Assembly (NCBI GenBank): GCA_963840785.1 | Contig: CAWJAF010000009.1 | Coordinates: 92,025-156,024 of the forward strand | DNA: 64,000 nucleotides | Origin: JALYOK01 sp963840785 | GTDB lineage: Bacteria; Pseudomonadota; Gammaproteobacteria; Burkholderiales; JALYOK01 | Reading direction: 5' to 3' | Shown here: one piece after another, positions 47,862 through 57,266 of the stretch | How positions within the stretch are numbered: position 1 is the stretch's first letter | How the letters are laid out: every line of letters starts with the position of its first letter | Made by a program: the position numbers and the translations under genes | The notes under the pieces: generated by a model | The model's database searches: none | What the model was told of the DNA's origin: nothing | Seen by the model: only the letters and a program-made list of their open reading frames with translations

Positions 47862-49022
47862 TTAAGTTGTTTCATCGAATAACTCACGACCAATAAGCAT
47901 GCGGCGAATTTCGTTGGTGCCCGCGCCTATGTCGTAAAGTTTTGCATCGCGTAACAAGCGGCCGGTTGGATAGTCGTTGATATACCCATTGCCGCCGAGG
48001 CATTGGATCGCTTCGAGCGCGACTTGCACGGCGGCTTCCGAGGCATAAAGTAAGCACGCCGCCGAATCCTTGCGCGAGGGGTGGCCTTCGTCGATGGAAG
48101 TGGCAACGCGGTAGGCAAAGGCGCGCGAGGATTGCAATTTCACATACATATCGGCGAGCTTGCCTTGCATTAATTCGAAGGTGCCGATCGGTTTGCCGAA
48201 TTGCTTTCGTTCGTGAACGTAGGGCACGACAATGTCCATCGCTGCTTGCATAATGCCGATGGGCCCACCGCAAAGCGTGACACGTTCGGTGTCCAGGCCG
48301 CGCATCAAAATTCGCGTGCCACCATTGGCATAACCCAAAATATTCTCTTCTGGTATTTCACAATCTTGGAATACTAATTCGCAAGTGTTCGAGCCGCGCA
48401 TGCCGAGTTTGTCGAGCTTTTGTGCGGTGCTAAATCCCTTCATGCCTTTTTCGACAATGAAAGCGGTCATTGAGCGCGCCGACGATTCAATTTCCGAGGT
48501 GCGCATGTAAACGATCAGCGTGTCCGCATCGGGCCCGTTGGTGATCCACATTTTGTTGCCGTTGGCGATCCAGCGATCGCCATGTTTCACTGCGCGACAC
48601 GACATCGAGCCAACCACGTCCGAACCTGCGCCGGGTTCGCTCATCGCCAGGGCGCCGATGTGTTCGCCGCGACAAAGTTTCGGCAGATATTTTTGTCTCT
48701 GCGCGTCGTTGCCGTTCAGAAATAAATTATTGACGCAAAGATTCGAATGGGCGCCGTACGACAAACCAACCGATCCTGAGGCGCGCGAGATTTCCTCGAT
48801 CGCGACGACATGGGCGAGATAGCCCATTGCGCTGCCACCGAATTCCTCTGCGACGCAAATGCCGAGTAAACCCATGTCGCCGAGTTTGCGCCAGACGTCC
48901 ATCGGGAATTCATTGCTGCGATCGATTTCCGCAGCGCGCGGCGCAAGTTCGGCCGCAGCGAATTTCTGTACGCTATCGCGAAGTGCGTCTATGTCGTCGT
49001 TGATTCTGGTGTCGAAAAGCAT
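47862..49022 (-). CDS. liuA: Isovaleryl-CoA dehydrogenase
   Basis: FAD-dependent acyl-CoA dehydrogenase making 3-methylcrotonyl-CoA from isovaleryl-CoA. 386 residues, intact. AMSEPGAGSDVVGSMSC, WITNGPDADTLIVYMRT, the isovaleryl-type catalytic Glu in RGLDTERVTLCGGP, and the C-terminal IGAGTNEIRRMLIGREL. First of the liu genes on this strand apart from the SDR gene upstream. Confidence 0.92.
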   Translation of the reverse strand: MLFDTRINDDIDALRDSVQKFAAAELAPRAAEIDRSNEFPMDVWRKLGDMGLLGICVAEEFGGSAMGYLAHVVAIEEISRASGSVGLSYGAHSNLCVNNLFLNGNDAQRQKYLPKLCRGEHIGALAMSEPGAGSDVVGSMSCRAVKHGDRWIANGNKMWITNGPDADTLIVYMRTSEIESSARSMTAFIVEKGMKGFSTAQKLDKLGMRGSNTCELVFQDCEIPEENILGYANGGTRILMRGLDTERVTLCGGPIGIMQAAMDIVVPYVHERKQFGKPIGTFELMQGKLADMYVKLQSSRAFAYRVATSIDEGHPSRKDSAACLLYASEAAVQVALEAIQCLGGNGYINDYPTGRLLRDAKLYDIGAGTNEIRRMLIGRELFDETT

Positions 49023-49048
49023 ATTTAATTGAGACTACTTATCCTTTT

Positions 49049-49125
49049 GTCATTCCCGCGTTGGCGGGAATCCATTCGGCATGTCAATTGCCAAAGGTAC
49101 TATGGATTCCCGCCTGCGCGGGAAC
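49049..49125. repeat. Double palindrome, ATTCCCGC class
   Basis: CATTCCCGCGTTGGCGGGAA, then about 30 bases, then GGATTCCCGCCTGCGCGGGAA. The outer arms GGGAATCCAT and ATGGATTCCC are also inverted. This is the widespread GTCATTCCCGCG intergenic repeat type. Confidence 0.75.
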
Positions 49126-49167
49126 GGCAGATTGGTTATTCATAAGCGCTGCGAGAGAAATTCGAAC

Positions 49168-49935
49168 TTACTTCGGCGCCATACGAATCGCACCATCCAA
49201 CCTTAACACCGAGCCATTCAACATCGTGTTCTCAATAATGTGCTTGGCCAGCGCCGCATATTCGTCCGGATGGCCTAGGCGCGAAGGGAAGGGCACTTGC
49301 GCGCCCAAGGATTCGCGCGCCGATTCCGGCAGACCCGCCATCATCGGTGTGTCGAACAATCCCGGCGCAATGGTAACGACGCGAATGCCGGACCTTGCCA
49401 ATTCGCGCGCGATCGGCAAGGTCATTGCGTTGACGCCACCCTTCGATGCCGAGTAGGCCGCTTGTCCGATTTGACCTTCGTAGGCTGCGACGGACGACGT
49501 ATTTATGATGACGCCGCGTTCGCCGCCTTCGTCCGGCGTGTTATTCATCATTGCGGCGGCCGCGAGGCGAATGACATTGAAGGTGCCGATCAAGTTGATG
49601 TTAATAATGCGCTGAAAGACATCCAATGGATGCGGGCCTTCTTTGCCCAGTACCTTCGCTGGCGCGCCGACGCCGGCGCAGTTCACAGCGCCGTTCACGG
49701 CGCCGAAACTGCTGACCGCGAGCGCGATTGCGGAATTTACATGGGCTTCGTTGGTGACGTCCGCCTTGGCAAATCGAGCTTGTGCGCCGAGTTGCTTGGC
49801 GAAGGCTTCACCTTGCGTGGCGTTGACGTCAATGAGCACGACGTTGCCGCCGCCGCTCACAATCACTTGCGCCGTTGCCGCGCCGAGTCCGGAGCCGCCG
49901 CCGGTAATCACAAAGGTTTTGTTTTGGAGTTTCAT
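49168..49935 (-). CDS. SDR family 3-hydroxyacyl-CoA dehydrogenase-like protein
   Basis: 255 residues. Rossmann motif TGGGSGLGAATA, NCAGVGAPAKV, catalytic Ser in INTSSVAAYEG and the Y-x3-K motif YSASKGG. Similar in style to type 2 3-hydroxyacyl-CoA dehydrogenase (HSD17B10 group), which acts on branched short-chain acyl-CoAs; that fits the isovalerate cluster downstream. The start ATG 49935 places the Rossmann motif at residue 11. Confidence 0.88.
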   Translation of the reverse strand: MKLQNKTFVITGGGSGLGAATAQVIVSGGGNVVLIDVNATQGEAFAKQLGAQARFAKADVTNEAHVNSAIALAVSSFGAVNGAVNCAGVGAPAKVLGKEGPHPLDVFQRIININLIGTFNVIRLAAAAMMNNTPDEGGERGVIINTSSVAAYEGQIGQAAYSASKGGVNAMTLPIARELARSGIRVVTIAPGLFDTPMMAGLPESARESLGAQVPFPSRLGHPDEYAALAKHIIENTMLNGSVLRLDGAIRMAPK

Positions 49936-50076
49936 ATCGAGTTGTATTGTTGGGAAGAGGGGTTCAGAATCCGAATTGAGTTCATGCCGCAATTTTAGCT
50001 TTTTTCCGCGTTTCTTTCAGAGGTATTTCTCGGGAACACGGCTGCTAGCGCGACTCTTCGAGCAATGCTTGGAAAG

Positions 50077-50140
50077 CCGCATGAATATTGGCTCTACAGG
50101 CATGGCATGCCACGAGCCAAGCGGAATGCGAGTCGTGGCG
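50077..50140. repeat. REP-like palindromic repeat, copy D
   Basis: Imperfect hairpin around GCATGAATATTGGCTC, then GGCATGGCATGCCACGAG, CCAAG and GAGTCGTGGCG. About 65 bases, closely similar to copy E at 55727-55792. Confidence 0.65.
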
Positions 50141-50143
50141 TAG

Positions 50144-50193
50144 TAGGGTGCATTTATGCACCTACAATAAAATGGCGCATGAATGCACCCTAC
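50144..50193. repeat. Palindromic repeat, GGTGCAT/ATGCACC class
   Basis: TAGGGTGCATTTATGCACC, spacer, GCGCATGAATGCACCCTAC; second copy of the class at 42994-43045. It lies just upstream of the ribosome site of the gene at 50213. Confidence 0.7.
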
Positions 50194-50212
50194 ATTTTCT
50201 GGAGATTTAAAC

Positions 50213-50791
50213 ATGGCTACACCCGTTGACCCCAACGATCCGATTATGACCGGCGAGAATTCGTTCATTCGCCTTAGCCACGATGGCGGCAAAACGCAAA
50301 GCGATCGCTTTAGCCATTGGCGCGTGTTGTGGTGCCCCGCGGGCGCGGGTCATGCGCTCTTCATGCAAAGCGAATTGACGGCCGGGAAAGTCAAAATCTT
50401 TAGTGACAACGTTGCCGTCGCGCGCTGGCTGCAGCGCAATATCGAAACGCTATTGTTTCCCGCGTTCGCCGACGAGCAATTGCCGATCGTCGGCGCCGAT
50501 TTTATGCGTCACGGTGATGCGCAATCGTCAGCGATTGAAACCGTTACATCGAGCGAACATGAAATGACGCTGACGTGGTACGACTTTATCGCGCCGTTGG
50601 TGTTGACCATGCCGCCGGGCTTTAACAATCGGCCGATCGGTGTCTTCAGCACATTTTTTCCGGCGCGGGCCGCGCAAGTGGAAATGGATGGCGAAGTCAC
50701 CGCTGGTCAACCGTGGGAGGAAATGCGCGGCGATCGCAAATCAAGCAGCGCGTGCTTGGCATGGTCGGAAACGTGGGTGAAACCAAAATGA
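50213..50791 (+). CDS. Hypothetical cytoplasmic protein
   Basis: 192 residues, intact, no family recognised. No signal peptide or membrane segment. Features: RFSHWRVLWCPAGAGHALFMQ and SSEHEMTLTWYDFIAPLVL; it could be a small beta-rich fold. GGAGA before ATG 50213 supports the start. Overlaps the DsbA-like gene by 4 bases (ATGA), so probably functionally linked. Confidence 0.6.
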   Translation: MATPVDPNDPIMTGENSFIRLSHDGGKTQSDRFSHWRVLWCPAGAGHALFMQSELTAGKVKIFSDNVAVARWLQRNIETLLFPAFADEQLPIVGADFMRHGDAQSSAIETVTSSEHEMTLTWYDFIAPLVLTMPPGFNNRPIGVFSTFFPARAAQVEMDGEVTAGQPWEEMRGDRKSSSACLAWSETWVKPK

Positions 50792-51444
50792 GTGAGGCGA
50801 TCAGCATCGATGTTTATTCTGATGTAGTTTGCCCGTGGTGTTACATCGGCAAGCGCAAGCTAGAACAAGCGTTGGCACGCCTTCGCGAGCAAGATGTGGT
50901 TGTGATGCCCAATTGGCGGGCATTTCAGCTTAACCCCGATATACCCGCTGCCGGTGTGGCGCGCAAAGAATATGTTGAAACAAAATTCGGCGGACCCGAA
51001 CGCGCGAAGGAAATTTACGCACGCGTCGCTGGGGTAGGTCACGAAGTTGACATTGCGTTTCAATTCGATCAAATCGAGCGCCAACCGAATACGATCAACG
51101 CTCATCGCTTAATTGCCTACGCAGGAGCGCATGGTAACCAAGATGCCGTTTCGGAAGCCTTGTTCCGTGCGTTTTTTCTTGAGCTGCGCGATATCAGCGA
51201 TGTCGCTGCGCTCAGTGAAATCGCCGCAAATACGGGATTGAATCGCGACGCAGTTTACGCATATCTGTCGTCCGATCAGGGAACGGCGGCGGTGCAGCAA
51301 GAGGATGCCGTTGCGCGTCAATTGGGCATCACCGGCGTGCCATTCTTTGTATTCGGTGGAAAGTATGCAGTGTCCGGCGCGCAGAATCCGGATGTGTTGG
51401 TGCAAGCCTACCAGCAAGCAGCCAGCGAATTAGCGACGTCTTAA
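50788..51444 (+). CDS. DsbA family oxidoreductase, FrnE-like
   Basis: 218 residues, no signal peptide, so cytoplasmic. The thioredoxin-fold active site is DVVCPWCYIGKRKLE and the cis-Pro loop is GITGVPFFVFGGKYAVSGAQ, as in the FrnE (polyketide-synthesis-like) subfamily of DsbA proteins. Start ATG 50788 overlaps the preceding stop. Confidence 0.88.
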   Translation: MSEAISIDVYSDVVCPWCYIGKRKLEQALARLREQDVVVMPNWRAFQLNPDIPAAGVARKEYVETKFGGPERAKEIYARVAGVGHEVDIAFQFDQIERQPNTINAHRLIAYAGAHGNQDAVSEALFRAFFLELRDISDVAALSEIAANTGLNRDAVYAYLSSDQGTAAVQQEDAVARQLGITGVPFFVFGGKYAVSGAQNPDVLVQAYQQAASELATS

Positions 51445-52430
51445 GCCGTAGCCGGCCGTAATTGCCGTTCGGCAAAAATAATTGGCAACGTTTCGAAAAA
51501 AGGACGTACCTCCGCGTTGGTCAAAATCCCGTGCTGTTCCAGAGCCGCGTGCAATTTAGGCAAATTGTAGTGCGGGACGGCGGGGTAAAGGTGATGTGCA
51601 AGGTGATAATTCACATGATGCGGGAAGATAAAAAAGCGCTGCCAAGCATTCGCGATATTGGTGCGCGCTGCCGTTAGGGGTGAAGAAAAATCCGTCACGG
51701 CACCATGCTCGCAAATGGCGCGCAAGCGAAGAGTGGCTTGCAGCAAGGTTAGTAACGGGATTACCCAAAGGACGATGTAATACCAACCCCAGCCGAGCGC
51801 GAACATCGTAATCGGTGTCAGCACATGAAACGCAACCACACCCCAGCGATCTTGTAACGCCGCGCACCGCAGGGCAGGGGAGGTATCGTCAAGCGGTCGC
51901 TGGGAGACCTTGGTGTCCAAATTGATCGCCGGATTGCCGAAAAAATACGCATAGTTTTTGAACGCGGTTTGCCCGGTCAAATCCTTCAATAATTTTTTGA
52001 TGAGATATTTCTTGCCGCGCGGATAGCCACCGTGCAGCGCGATGTCAGGATCTTGTGGCTGGTAAAGGTAGTTGTGGTGTAGCCGATGAATGACTCGATA
52101 GCTGCACATGGAAACACCGCCGACCATACCGATCATGCGCCCGAAAAAATCATTCAGCGAACGATTCGAAAATAGGCGATAGTGCGCCGCTTCGTGGGCC
52201 AAAATGAACAGCGCGTGCTGCAATGGCGCGATCAACACGATTGCGATCAGCGCTACCCACCACGACCAATAGACGATTGCCGTGGCGATGATGAATGCAA
52301 GCAAGCCAAAAGTGTAGATGATCGCGCCAATTGATCGCAGCGAATCGAGCTGAGTGAGCGGCGCCAAGACTTCGACGGGCAGCTTTTTTCGAACGTCATC
52401 GCGAAATTCTTCACCGGTACGCGTTTCCAC
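51441..52430 (-). CDS. Membrane fatty-acid desaturase
   Basis: 329 residues with four or so membrane segments. The three histidine boxes are present: HEAAHYR, HRLHHNYL and HHVNYHLAHHLYP. These bind the di-iron centre of fatty-acid desaturases and related hydroxylases. GTG start at 52430. It converges on the DsbA-like gene with a 4-base overlap. The exact bond position it acts on is not predictable. Confidence 0.87.
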   Translation of the reverse strand: METRTGEEFRDDVRKKLPVEVLAPLTQLDSLRSIGAIIYTFGLLAFIIATAIVYWSWWVALIAIVLIAPLQHALFILAHEAAHYRLFSNRSLNDFFGRMIGMVGGVSMCSYRVIHRLHHNYLYQPQDPDIALHGGYPRGKKYLIKKLLKDLTGQTAFKNYAYFFGNPAINLDTKVSQRPLDDTSPALRCAALQDRWGVVAFHVLTPITMFALGWGWYYIVLWVIPLLTLLQATLRLRAICEHGAVTDFSSPLTAARTNIANAWQRFFIFPHHVNYHLAHHLYPAVPHYNLPKLHAALEQHGILTNAEVRPFFETLPIIFAERQLRPATA

Positions 52431-52582
52431 TATGCTGATTGTCGAGCGGTGGTTGGGAGTACAAGTTTACGCCGCGTGCCGGCGCTTGTCATTCACGTTG
52501 GTTGGCCCGTGACAGAGTCGGCGATTGCCCGCGGTCAAACTTTCCCAACTCGCAATTCGACCGATCGGCCGGATCCAGTCGA

Positions 52583-53395
52583 TTACAGCGTTGCAATAAA
52601 ATTCGCGATCAGTTCTCGCGTAATGATCGCTTGATCGCGATGCGGTGTGTGGCCACACTGAGGGAGTAAATGAATCGCAGTGATGTCTGGTCGCGCCGTT
52701 GCGATCGCCTCAACTTGCATAGCGCTGCCATACTCGTCCTGTTCGCCTTGGATTGCCAGAATCGGGCAGCGAACCGAAGGCACGTATGACTCGATACTCC
52801 AATCGCGAAAATCTGCATGGGCCCAAATGTCATGCCAACCCCAAAACGTTTTTTTTACATCGCGGTGATGGCGCGCTAATTTTTCCGGTAGGTCGGTGCT
52901 GCGAAACGCTGCAGCCGCTATTGCCACACCTTGCAACGAAATTGCTTCGACAAAAAGATGTGGGGCTTCGACAACGAGGCCGGCGACATTTCGATATGTA
53001 CCTGCATAAATTAGCGCAATTGATGCGCCGTCGCTATGACCAAACAAAATCGGATTTTCGATATCACACTGCGCCAATAGTTCGGGTAGCGTGTCAAGCG
53101 CCTCGCGATGCATGTAATCCGCTTTGCGCGGCTTGTCGAGCACGTCCGATTGACCATAGCCATAGCGCGAATAGATTAGCGCGGAACATCCCGTTGCCGC
53201 GACGACTTGCCGGGGAAAGTCACGCCACAGGCTGACGCTGCCTAAGCCTTCGTGCAAAAATACGATCGTTGGTCGATCGCTCACGGCACTGGAAAGATGA
53301 ACTATTTCAAGTGCCCTGCCCGCAACGCTAATGTTAAAGCGCTTTTCCAATGGGGTATGCTGTTGAGCCGCGCCGATATTGGCTGAGGAAGCCAT
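52583..53395 (-). CDS. Alpha/beta hydrolase
   Basis: 270 residues, intact. The nucleophile elbow is FGHSDGASIAL; acid and base are probably in GEQDEYGS and LPQCGHTPHRD. The oxyanion region is FLHEGLGSVSLWRDFP. Looks like a cytoplasmic hydrolase acting on esters or C-C bonds; substrate unknown. Divergent from the fumarylpyruvate hydrolase gene. Confidence 0.85.
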   Translation of the reverse strand: MASSANIGAAQQHTPLEKRFNISVAGRALEIVHLSSAVSDRPTIVFLHEGLGSVSLWRDFPRQVVAATGCSALIYSRYGYGQSDVLDKPRKADYMHREALDTLPELLAQCDIENPILFGHSDGASIALIYAGTYRNVAGLVVEAPHLFVEAISLQGVAIAAAAFRSTDLPEKLARHHRDVKKTFWGWHDIWAHADFRDWSIESYVPSVRCPILAIQGEQDEYGSAMQVEAIATARPDITAIHLLPQCGHTPHRDQAIITRELIANFIATL

Positions 53396-53487
53396 GCATT
53401 ACTTGGGTGAGTTTGATCGTGTCATCGTACTACAATACGGCTTCGAGGTTTGCGAGCCTCAGTCACTCACAAAATTTAGGAATTAAG

Positions 53488-54177
53488 ATGAATTATGCTT
53501 TGCCGCTTTGGGATATTCCCCATGTCGCCATCAGCCAGTCCGATGCGACGTTTCCGGTACATAGAATTTATTGTGTCGGCCGTAACTATGCAGAGCACGC
53601 CATCGAAATGGGCGCGGATCCGGTTAAGGAAGCGCCGTTTTTTTTCTGCAAGCCGAATGACGCGGTCGTGCCGAGCGGCAGCGTGATTTCCTATCCGTCA
53701 GCGACGAGAAATTTTCATCATGAAGTCGAACTCGTCGTCGCACTCAAAAGTGGCGGCGCGAATATCACACCAGAAGCCGCGCTGGACTTAGTGTTTGGCT
53801 ATGCCGTCGGGGTCGATTTAACGCGTCGCGATTTGCAGCAAGCGGCGAAAGACAAAGGTCGTCCGTGGGATGTGGGCAAAGCATTTGATCGTTCTGCACC
53901 GATCGGCAACGTTGCGTCCAGTTTCCGCGGCGGCCACATTCCGCAAGCGGCGATTACCATCTGCGGTGAACGGTGCTATGAAGCAAAGCAGCGACGTCAA
54001 AGATATGATTTGGAATGTGCCGGAAATCATCGCGCATTTATCTGGCTTGTTCGAATTAAAAGCAGGCGATTTGATTTATACCGGCACGCCCGCAGGCGTC
54101 GGGCCGTTGGTAAAAGGCGATAGCGTTGACAGCGCGAATCGCCGGGCTTGCCGCCGCTTGATTTCAGCATCGCCTAG
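53488..54177 (+). CDS. Fumarylpyruvate/fumarylacetoacetate hydrolase family (frameshifts near 53972 and 54140)
   Basis: About 230 residues. The N-terminus FPVHRIYCVGRNYAEHAIEMG and FFFCKPNDAVVPSG resembles fumarylpyruvate hydrolase of the gentisate pathway (NagK type) more than full-length fumarylacetoacetase. Metal site: FHHEVELVVAL; then GYAVGVDLTRRDLQ and DVGKAFDRSAPIG. In another frame: MIWNVPEIIAHLSGLF and GDLIYTGTPAGVGPL. Stop TAG 54175-54177. Acts with the isomerase gene that follows 2 bases later. Confidence 0.8.
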
Positions 54178-54179
54178 CC

Positions 54180-54830
54180 ATGCGTAAACTCTTCGGCTAT
54201 TTTCGTAGTTCCGCGGCGTTTCGCGTGCGCATTGCGCTGAACTTGAAGGGATTGGATTACGAACACGCGATCGTTCATTTAACGAAAAATGGCGGCGAGC
54301 AATTCTGCGCCCGAATATCGCGCGCTCAATCCGCAAGCATTGGTGCCGGTGTTGCAAGAAGACGATGGCGACGTTGACGCAATCGTTGGCAATCATTGAA
54401 TTTTTAGATGAGATCGTATCCCGAGCCAGCTTTTCTGCCGAAGTCCATCGCCGCCCGTGCGCGCGTGCGTTCGCTCGCTTTGATGGTCGCATGCGAAATT
54501 CATCCGCTGAATAATTTGCGCGTGCTGCGTTATTTGGTGAACGAGTTGAAGTTGAGCGAAGAACAAAAAAATCAGTGGTACGGACATTGGGTGTTATCGG
54601 GATTGGTGCCGTTGGAATCGCGCCTCGCGAACGACAAGGCCACGGGCGAATTTTGTCACGGCGACTCGCCGGGACTGGCGGATATTTGCTTGGTGCCACA
54701 GCTTGCGAACGCGCGTCGCTTTAATATCGAACTGGATGCGTTTCCGACGCTGGTTCGCATCGAGAAAAATTGTATGACATTTAAAGCATTTCAAGATGCC
54801 GCGCCCGGCGCTCAACCCGACTCAGAATGA
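54180..54830 (+). CDS. maiA: Maleylpyruvate/maleylacetoacetate isomerase (glutathione S-transferase family), frameshifted
   Basis: Zeta-class GST that isomerises maleylpyruvate or maleylacetoacetate using glutathione. FRSSAAFRVRIALNLKGLDYEH holds the SS-x2-(F)RVRIAL motif. Then, in other frames, the EYRALNPQALVPVLQ stretch, SLAIIEFLDE, and the C-terminal half HPLNNLRVLRYLVNELKLS with CHGDSPGLADICLVPQL. Three or so indels. Together with the upstream hydrolase it forms the last two steps of gentisate (or homogentisate) breakdown; the ring-cleaving dioxygenase is not here. Confidence 0.8.
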
Positions 54831-55690
54831 AGACGATCCCCTCCCTTGCGTTGCGGGTGAGGGCTAGGGTGGGGGAGAATTCCATACGCTCAGCCCAAGC
54901 CAACCCCGCTTCAGTTCCGGTGCGCGGCCGATACTCACAACCGACCCAGCCGCGATAGCCCAATTCATCAATCAAGTCGAATAAAAACGGATAGTTGATT
55001 TCGCCGACGCTCGGCTCATGCCGGCCCGGCACGCCGGCAAATTGAACATGACGAATCACGCAAATGTTTTCGCGCAGCGTTTCTGCGAGACGGCCTTGCA
55101 TGATTTGCTGATGATACAAATCCAAATGCAAAAATAAGTTATCGCTGACGACGCGGGCCATGATTTTTCGCGCTTGATCGACACGATGCAGAAAAAATCC
55201 GCGCATGCCTTGAGTGACGTAGTGCTCCCCGCCTTGCACGATATCCATTTTGTTGTTGATCGGCTCAATCACGGCGGCGACACTGATTTCCCTTAGCGCC
55301 TCGCAGCGATTTTAAGATTGGCAATGAAAGTATTTTCTGCGAGTTCATATGGCGTAGCAGAATCGTAAACGCCTGCGAGCACATGCACGCATTCCGGCTT
55401 GAGCACTCGCGCGTACGCAATGGTTTTCTTTAAACCTACTTGAAATTCTGTTTCCCGCCCAGGCACGGACCAAGCCCGCGATCACCTGCCTGCCAATTTC
55501 CGGTGGGCGTATCGATCAGCGCCAAGGTGAGTTGATGTTCTGCCAGTAAATCCGCCAGTTGTTGCGCAGGCCAATCGTAAGGCACTTGAAATTCCACGGC
55601 GCGAAATCCGCAACCGGCGGCGCGCGCGAAGCGATCCAGGAATGGGATTTCGCTAAACAAATAATGCAGGTTTGCGGCAAATTTAGGCAT
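54781..55690 (-). CDS. hyi: Hydroxypyruvate isomerase family protein (frameshifts near 55440 and 55310)
   Basis: TIM-barrel isomerase of the Hyi/xylose-isomerase-like family. Start ATG 55690: MPKFAANLHYLFSEIPFLDRFARAAGCGF. Then IAYARVLKPECVHVLAG in another frame, EPINNKMDIVQGGEHYVT with the metal Glu region, and HLDLYHQQIMQGRLAE, VQFAGVPGRHEPSVGEINY, GYRGWVGCEYRP in a third. The literal C-terminus after AERMEF is encoded by a CCCTCACCC-type intergenic repeat (54840-54880), so the natural end is uncertain. It overlaps the 3' end of maiA in convergent orientation. Confidence 0.77.
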
Positions 55691-55726
55691 GGGCGAATTA
55701 TGCCTCAATCTTCGCGTCGTGCCACG

Positions 55727-55792
55727 AGCCGCATGCATGTTAGCTCTCAGAGCATGCCATGCCGCGAGGCAAGTGGGACGTGAGTCCTGGCG
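55727..55792. repeat. REP-like palindromic repeat, copy E
   Basis: GCCGCATGCATGTTAGCTC, CAGAGCATGCCATGCCGCGAG, GGCAAG, then GAGTCCTGGCG. Most complete match to copy D at 50077-50140. Confidence 0.65.
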
Positions 55793-55892
55793 ATGGCAAG
55801 TAACTTTGCAATTCGCTCAACAAAGCGTATACCATCTCTTTAACGCTTGGCCGCACCGCGCGCTTAGTATCGAAAAATAGGAGGAGAACATC

Positions 55893-57266
55893 ATGGCCGA
55901 ACCATCATCCGTTGCGAATCCGTATGCCTACGACAATAGCGCGATCGAAACGCCGCCTACAACCCTTCGCGGCGCATTGCGTCGAGTCGGCCCTGGATTG
56001 GTATTGACTGCATCCATAGTCGGTTCCGGTGAACTGATCGCGACAACGAAACTCGGTGCCGAAGTCGGCTATGTGTTGCTGTGGGCCGTGATCGTCGCGT
56101 GCTTAATCAAGGTCGTCATTCAAGGCGAAATTGGCCGCTACACCATCGCCACCGGCGAAACCGCGCTGCAATTCATGAATCATATGCCGGGCAAAATTCT
56201 TGGATTGTCATGGGTGATTTGGTTGTGGGCGCTGGTGGGGATCTTGGTCATGTTCGCAGTCGGTGGCATGTACGGCGGCGTCGCGCAAACGTTGCATATG
56301 ATAGTCCCCGCTATTAGCGTTGATGTTTGGGTTGTTGTGTTATTGATCGTCACATTGTTTGTCCTGATCACCGGTTCCTACGGTCAAATCGAGTTCGTCG
56401 CGACTCTTTTGGTCGTGATCTTCACTATTTTGACGGTCGTCACCGCCGGTGTGTTGGTGTTCCATCCGGAATATTTCACCTGGAGTAGCGTTGCCAAAGG
56501 GCTGGCGTTCGACGTGCCGGACAAAGGCTTTTTCACCGCCGTCGCCGTGTTCGGCATTACGGGCGTCGGCGCGATTGAGCTCACGCAATATCCCTATTGG
56601 TGCGTGGAAAAAGGCTACGCGCGTTTTGCTGGTGTGCGCGACGGTAGCGCCGCATGGAATGCGCGCGCGAAGGGCTGGATACGCGTGATGCACGTCGATA
56701 TTTTACTGGCCATGGTGATTTACACCTTCGCCACCGTCGCGTTTTATCTGCTCGGCGCCGGCGTGTTGAACACGTTGGGACTCATTCCCGAATCAAGCAA
56801 GATGATCGAAAATTTATCCAAGATGTATACCGAACTGCTCGGCACGGCGGGGCTGTATCTGTTCATCTTCGGCGCAATTGCCGTGCTTTATAGCACCATC
56901 TTTGCCGCCACTGCCGGCCTCTCGCGCCAATTCGCCGATCTCGTTGGTATCGCCGGCGCTTATCGCTTTGACGATTACGCGCAGCGACGTAAATGGCAAC
57001 GCATCATGGTCGTCGTCTTCAATGGAATGCCGGTACTACTTTATTACGCAGTCAAACTTCCCGCGCTAATGGTCACCATCACCGGTGTTTCGATTGCCTT
57101 GTTGCTACCGGTCATTGCGATCTGCACGCTTTACCTGCGCTACAAAAAATTGCCGCAAGAAGTCGCGCCGCCACAATGGGTGTCTGCGTTACTGTGGATC
57201 ACGACGATTGTGATTACCGTTGGCATGACGTGGTATGCGTTGAAACAATTACCGATGTTTAAATAG
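55893..57266 (+). CDS. Nramp-related divalent metal transporter
   Basis: 457 residues with about 11 membrane segments, inner membrane, intact. The overall pattern (GPGLVLTASIVGSGELIATTKLGAEVGY as first segment) is Nramp, but the DPGN metal motif of segment 1 reads GSGE and the MPH motif of segment 6 is replaced by IEL in GAIELTQYPYWC. So it belongs to the Nramp-related group with altered metal site (as in NRMT/NRAT proteins that move other ions, for example magnesium), not to the manganese transporter MntH. AGGAGGAG precedes the ATG. Confidence 0.8.
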   Translation: MAEPSSVANPYAYDNSAIETPPTTLRGALRRVGPGLVLTASIVGSGELIATTKLGAEVGYVLLWAVIVACLIKVVIQGEIGRYTIATGETALQFMNHMPGKILGLSWVIWLWALVGILVMFAVGGMYGGVAQTLHMIVPAISVDVWVVVLLIVTLFVLITGSYGQIEFVATLLVVIFTILTVVTAGVLVFHPEYFTWSSVAKGLAFDVPDKGFFTAVAVFGITGVGAIELTQYPYWCVEKGYARFAGVRDGSAAWNARAKGWIRVMHVDILLAMVIYTFATVAFYLLGAGVLNTLGLIPESSKMIENLSKMYTELLGTAGLYLFIFGAIAVLYSTIFAATAGLSRQFADLVGIAGAYRFDDYAQRRKWQRIMVVVFNGMPVLLYYAVKLPALMVTITGVSIALLLPVIAICTLYLRYKKLPQEVAPPQWVSALLWITTIVITVGMTWYALKQLPMFK

